64,000 nucleotides of DNA from Achatina immaculata (lineage: Eukaryota; Mollusca; Gastropoda; Stylommatophora; Achatinidae). The stretch is from the NCBI GenBank assembly GCA_009760885.1, contig CM019710.1, positions 3,415,133-3,479,132 on the forward strand, given 5' to 3'. How positions within the stretch are numbered: position 1 is the first letter of the stretch; every line of letters begins with the position of its first letter. The position numbers and the translations under genes are program-made. Positions 62,556-64,000 of the stretch are shown here, piece after piece. The notes under the pieces were generated by a model. It was not told the DNA's origin. It saw nothing but the letters and a program-made list of their open reading frames with translations, and made no database searches.

Positions 62556-63670
62556 TGGGGGTGTGGGTGTTGACCTTTGAACAGTTTTTTTTTTTTAGTT
62601 GTTAGATTGACTGTTCTTTCAGCTGGTTTGCTGCAGCTGTTCCTAGCAGTTCCTAGCTGTCTGTATGTAAAGTAAAACCAAACTGTTAACATTTTTTGAA
62701 GACATATGGCTACCTAACACAACTAATGATGATGATGATGATGATCATTTTGATAGTCTGATAAAGGAGGTATGCAGACATGTTGACCAATCCTTATGGA
62801 GACTGTAATCATAAAAAGGTTGAGTTCTCCTGTTCTAGTAGTTTGTGTCTTCAGTTAAAGACTGACTATTTGCCCTGTCTCCTATGAGCATATTTTAGCC
62901 CTATGTCAGCAGAGCTTTCTCATAACAGAATTACTTGTTGTAACCAGTCAAAAAATGATGAGAGAAAAAATTAAAATGTGATATTTCCTGGAATTAGTTA
63001 AATCTTACCATTCTGTGAGAATAACTTCATCATTGTCACATTTTTCTTTTTTACTTAATTAAAAAAGGAAACACACTGCCCATGTGATTATTGCTATCAA
63101 AAATCCTGTGACATGTTTTTGACCTCTGCTTACTCCAACATCTCCCTGCCTTAACAGTGAAATTGAAATATTCACCTTGCATCCACACTCACCTCTCTCC
63201 TCCACTTTCAGTCTGTGACTAAGTGGAAGCACAAACCAACAAACAGACTCAGAAAATTATGATATTAGATGGTTTTCGCAGCACCTTGATTACTGCTTCT
63301 TCATATCATCCTATTCTGTCCATTTTTGATATGATGGAGACCTGTTGTAGAGTAGCTCATTTTACCCAGCTTTGTTTCATGTTAGATGTTTTATTTTTTC
63401 AGCTTCCTTGTATTTTGATTGGTGTGCAATGAAAGATAATTTCATGCTTGAGTGTTTCTTTACAGAACTGAATGAATTGTTTATTCATGTAGTTAAATCA
63501 GTAGTAATTTTTTTTCTTCTCAAACTGAGCTTTTGTGATTATCAAGTCTGTAACACAAGAAGAGAAAGGGTTAAAGGATTGCTGTATGTTTTACTGCATT
63601 TAGTTTCTGTATACACAGAGATGGGTTGCCTCATGAATACCATCATCAGCAAGAAGTCTTCATGCAGATC
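62556..63670. other. Unassigned sequence
   Basis: A (GAT)n run near 62727-62745; otherwise unique-looking and AT-rich, with no exon recognised. Confidence 0.4.
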
Positions 63671-63672
63671 CT

Positions 63673-63860
63673 ACTTTTTTTTTTCCTCATCTGTATCTTT
63701 GCCTGGGGTCAGGGTTGGGTTCTTAAGCAAGACCTCTTAGAGGAATTTTGTAATAAGGGGTCCCTGTGCTTTTTTTTTCCTCATCTGTATCTTTGCCTGG
63801 GGTCAGGGTTGGGTTCTTAAGCAAGACCTCTTAGAGGAATTTTGTAATAAGGGGTCCCTG
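63673..63860. repeat. 94-bp direct duplication
   Basis: CCTCATCTGTATCTTTGCCT through AATAAGGGGTCCCTGTGCT occurs twice in tandem, offset 94 bases; the boundary is a T run. Confidence 0.93.
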
Positions 63861-64000
63861 TGCTGCTGGTTAGTAATTTTGTTGTAATCCACTATTGGCC
63901 CCTCTAGGGGAAACCGTTTGCCAGAGCAATGCATAGGCTGCACCCACCCCCCATCTCCCACCAAATTGGGCCTGCTCTTAAGTGCCTTGAGAGTTGCAGA

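Overview
This window is animal nuclear DNA, most likely from a lophotrochozoan and probably a mollusc. That assignment is an inference from two intron-rich animal genes, abundant RTE-type LINEs, a Penelope-like element, mariner and Tc1 elements, and tRNA-derived SINEs. No bacterial or viral gene organisation is visible.

Two host genes can be assembled from spliced exons, and they diverge from each other. On the minus strand, from 23089 leftward past the window edge, is CHMP5, the ESCRT-III subunit: six coding exons join in frame to about 203 residues, with only a short C-terminal exon missing. On the plus strand, 31642 to 58082, is a complete Rab-family small GTPase (221 residues, seven coding exons, C-terminal CXC prenylation motif), closest by eye to the Rab5/22/31 group. 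About 8.5 kb of transposon debris separates the two starts.

The layout is: 1-3035 intronic minisatellites; 3037-6036 a 1735-bp tandem duplication carrying CHMP5 exon 6; 6437-12508 minisatellites plus two more tandem duplications that leave three copies of CHMP5 exon 5; 13066-19190 minisatellites, LINE remnants, SINEs and exons 4, 3 and 2; 19190-23021 intron 1 with LINE fragments; 23230-25522 a nearly full-length RTE-like LINE just outside CHMP5 exon 1; 25600-31330 Penelope-like, RTE and SINE sequence; 31459-31699 Rab promoter and first exon; 33133-34624 a Tc1 element; 34988-45806 back-to-back minisatellites with a tandem duplication of Rab exon 3; 45905-47720 a mariner and a large foldback repeat; 47736-51400 further minisatellites around tiny exon 5; 51430-56990 tandem duplications carrying Rab exon 6 and mariner copies; 57892-58082 the last Rab exon; then mostly repeats to the end.

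The striking property is architectural. About thirty distinct minisatellite families (units 18-66 bp) sit in the introns of two genes. Six local tandem duplications, several with a few bases of homology at the junction, have copied four different exons without disrupting them. Some minisatellites can be traced to seeds in SINE tails or LINE coding sequence. All long open frames inside the satellites are considered fortuitous. I found no convincing new protein-coding or defence system; the candidate novelty is the coupling of minisatellite birth, transposon tails and exon-containing microduplications.
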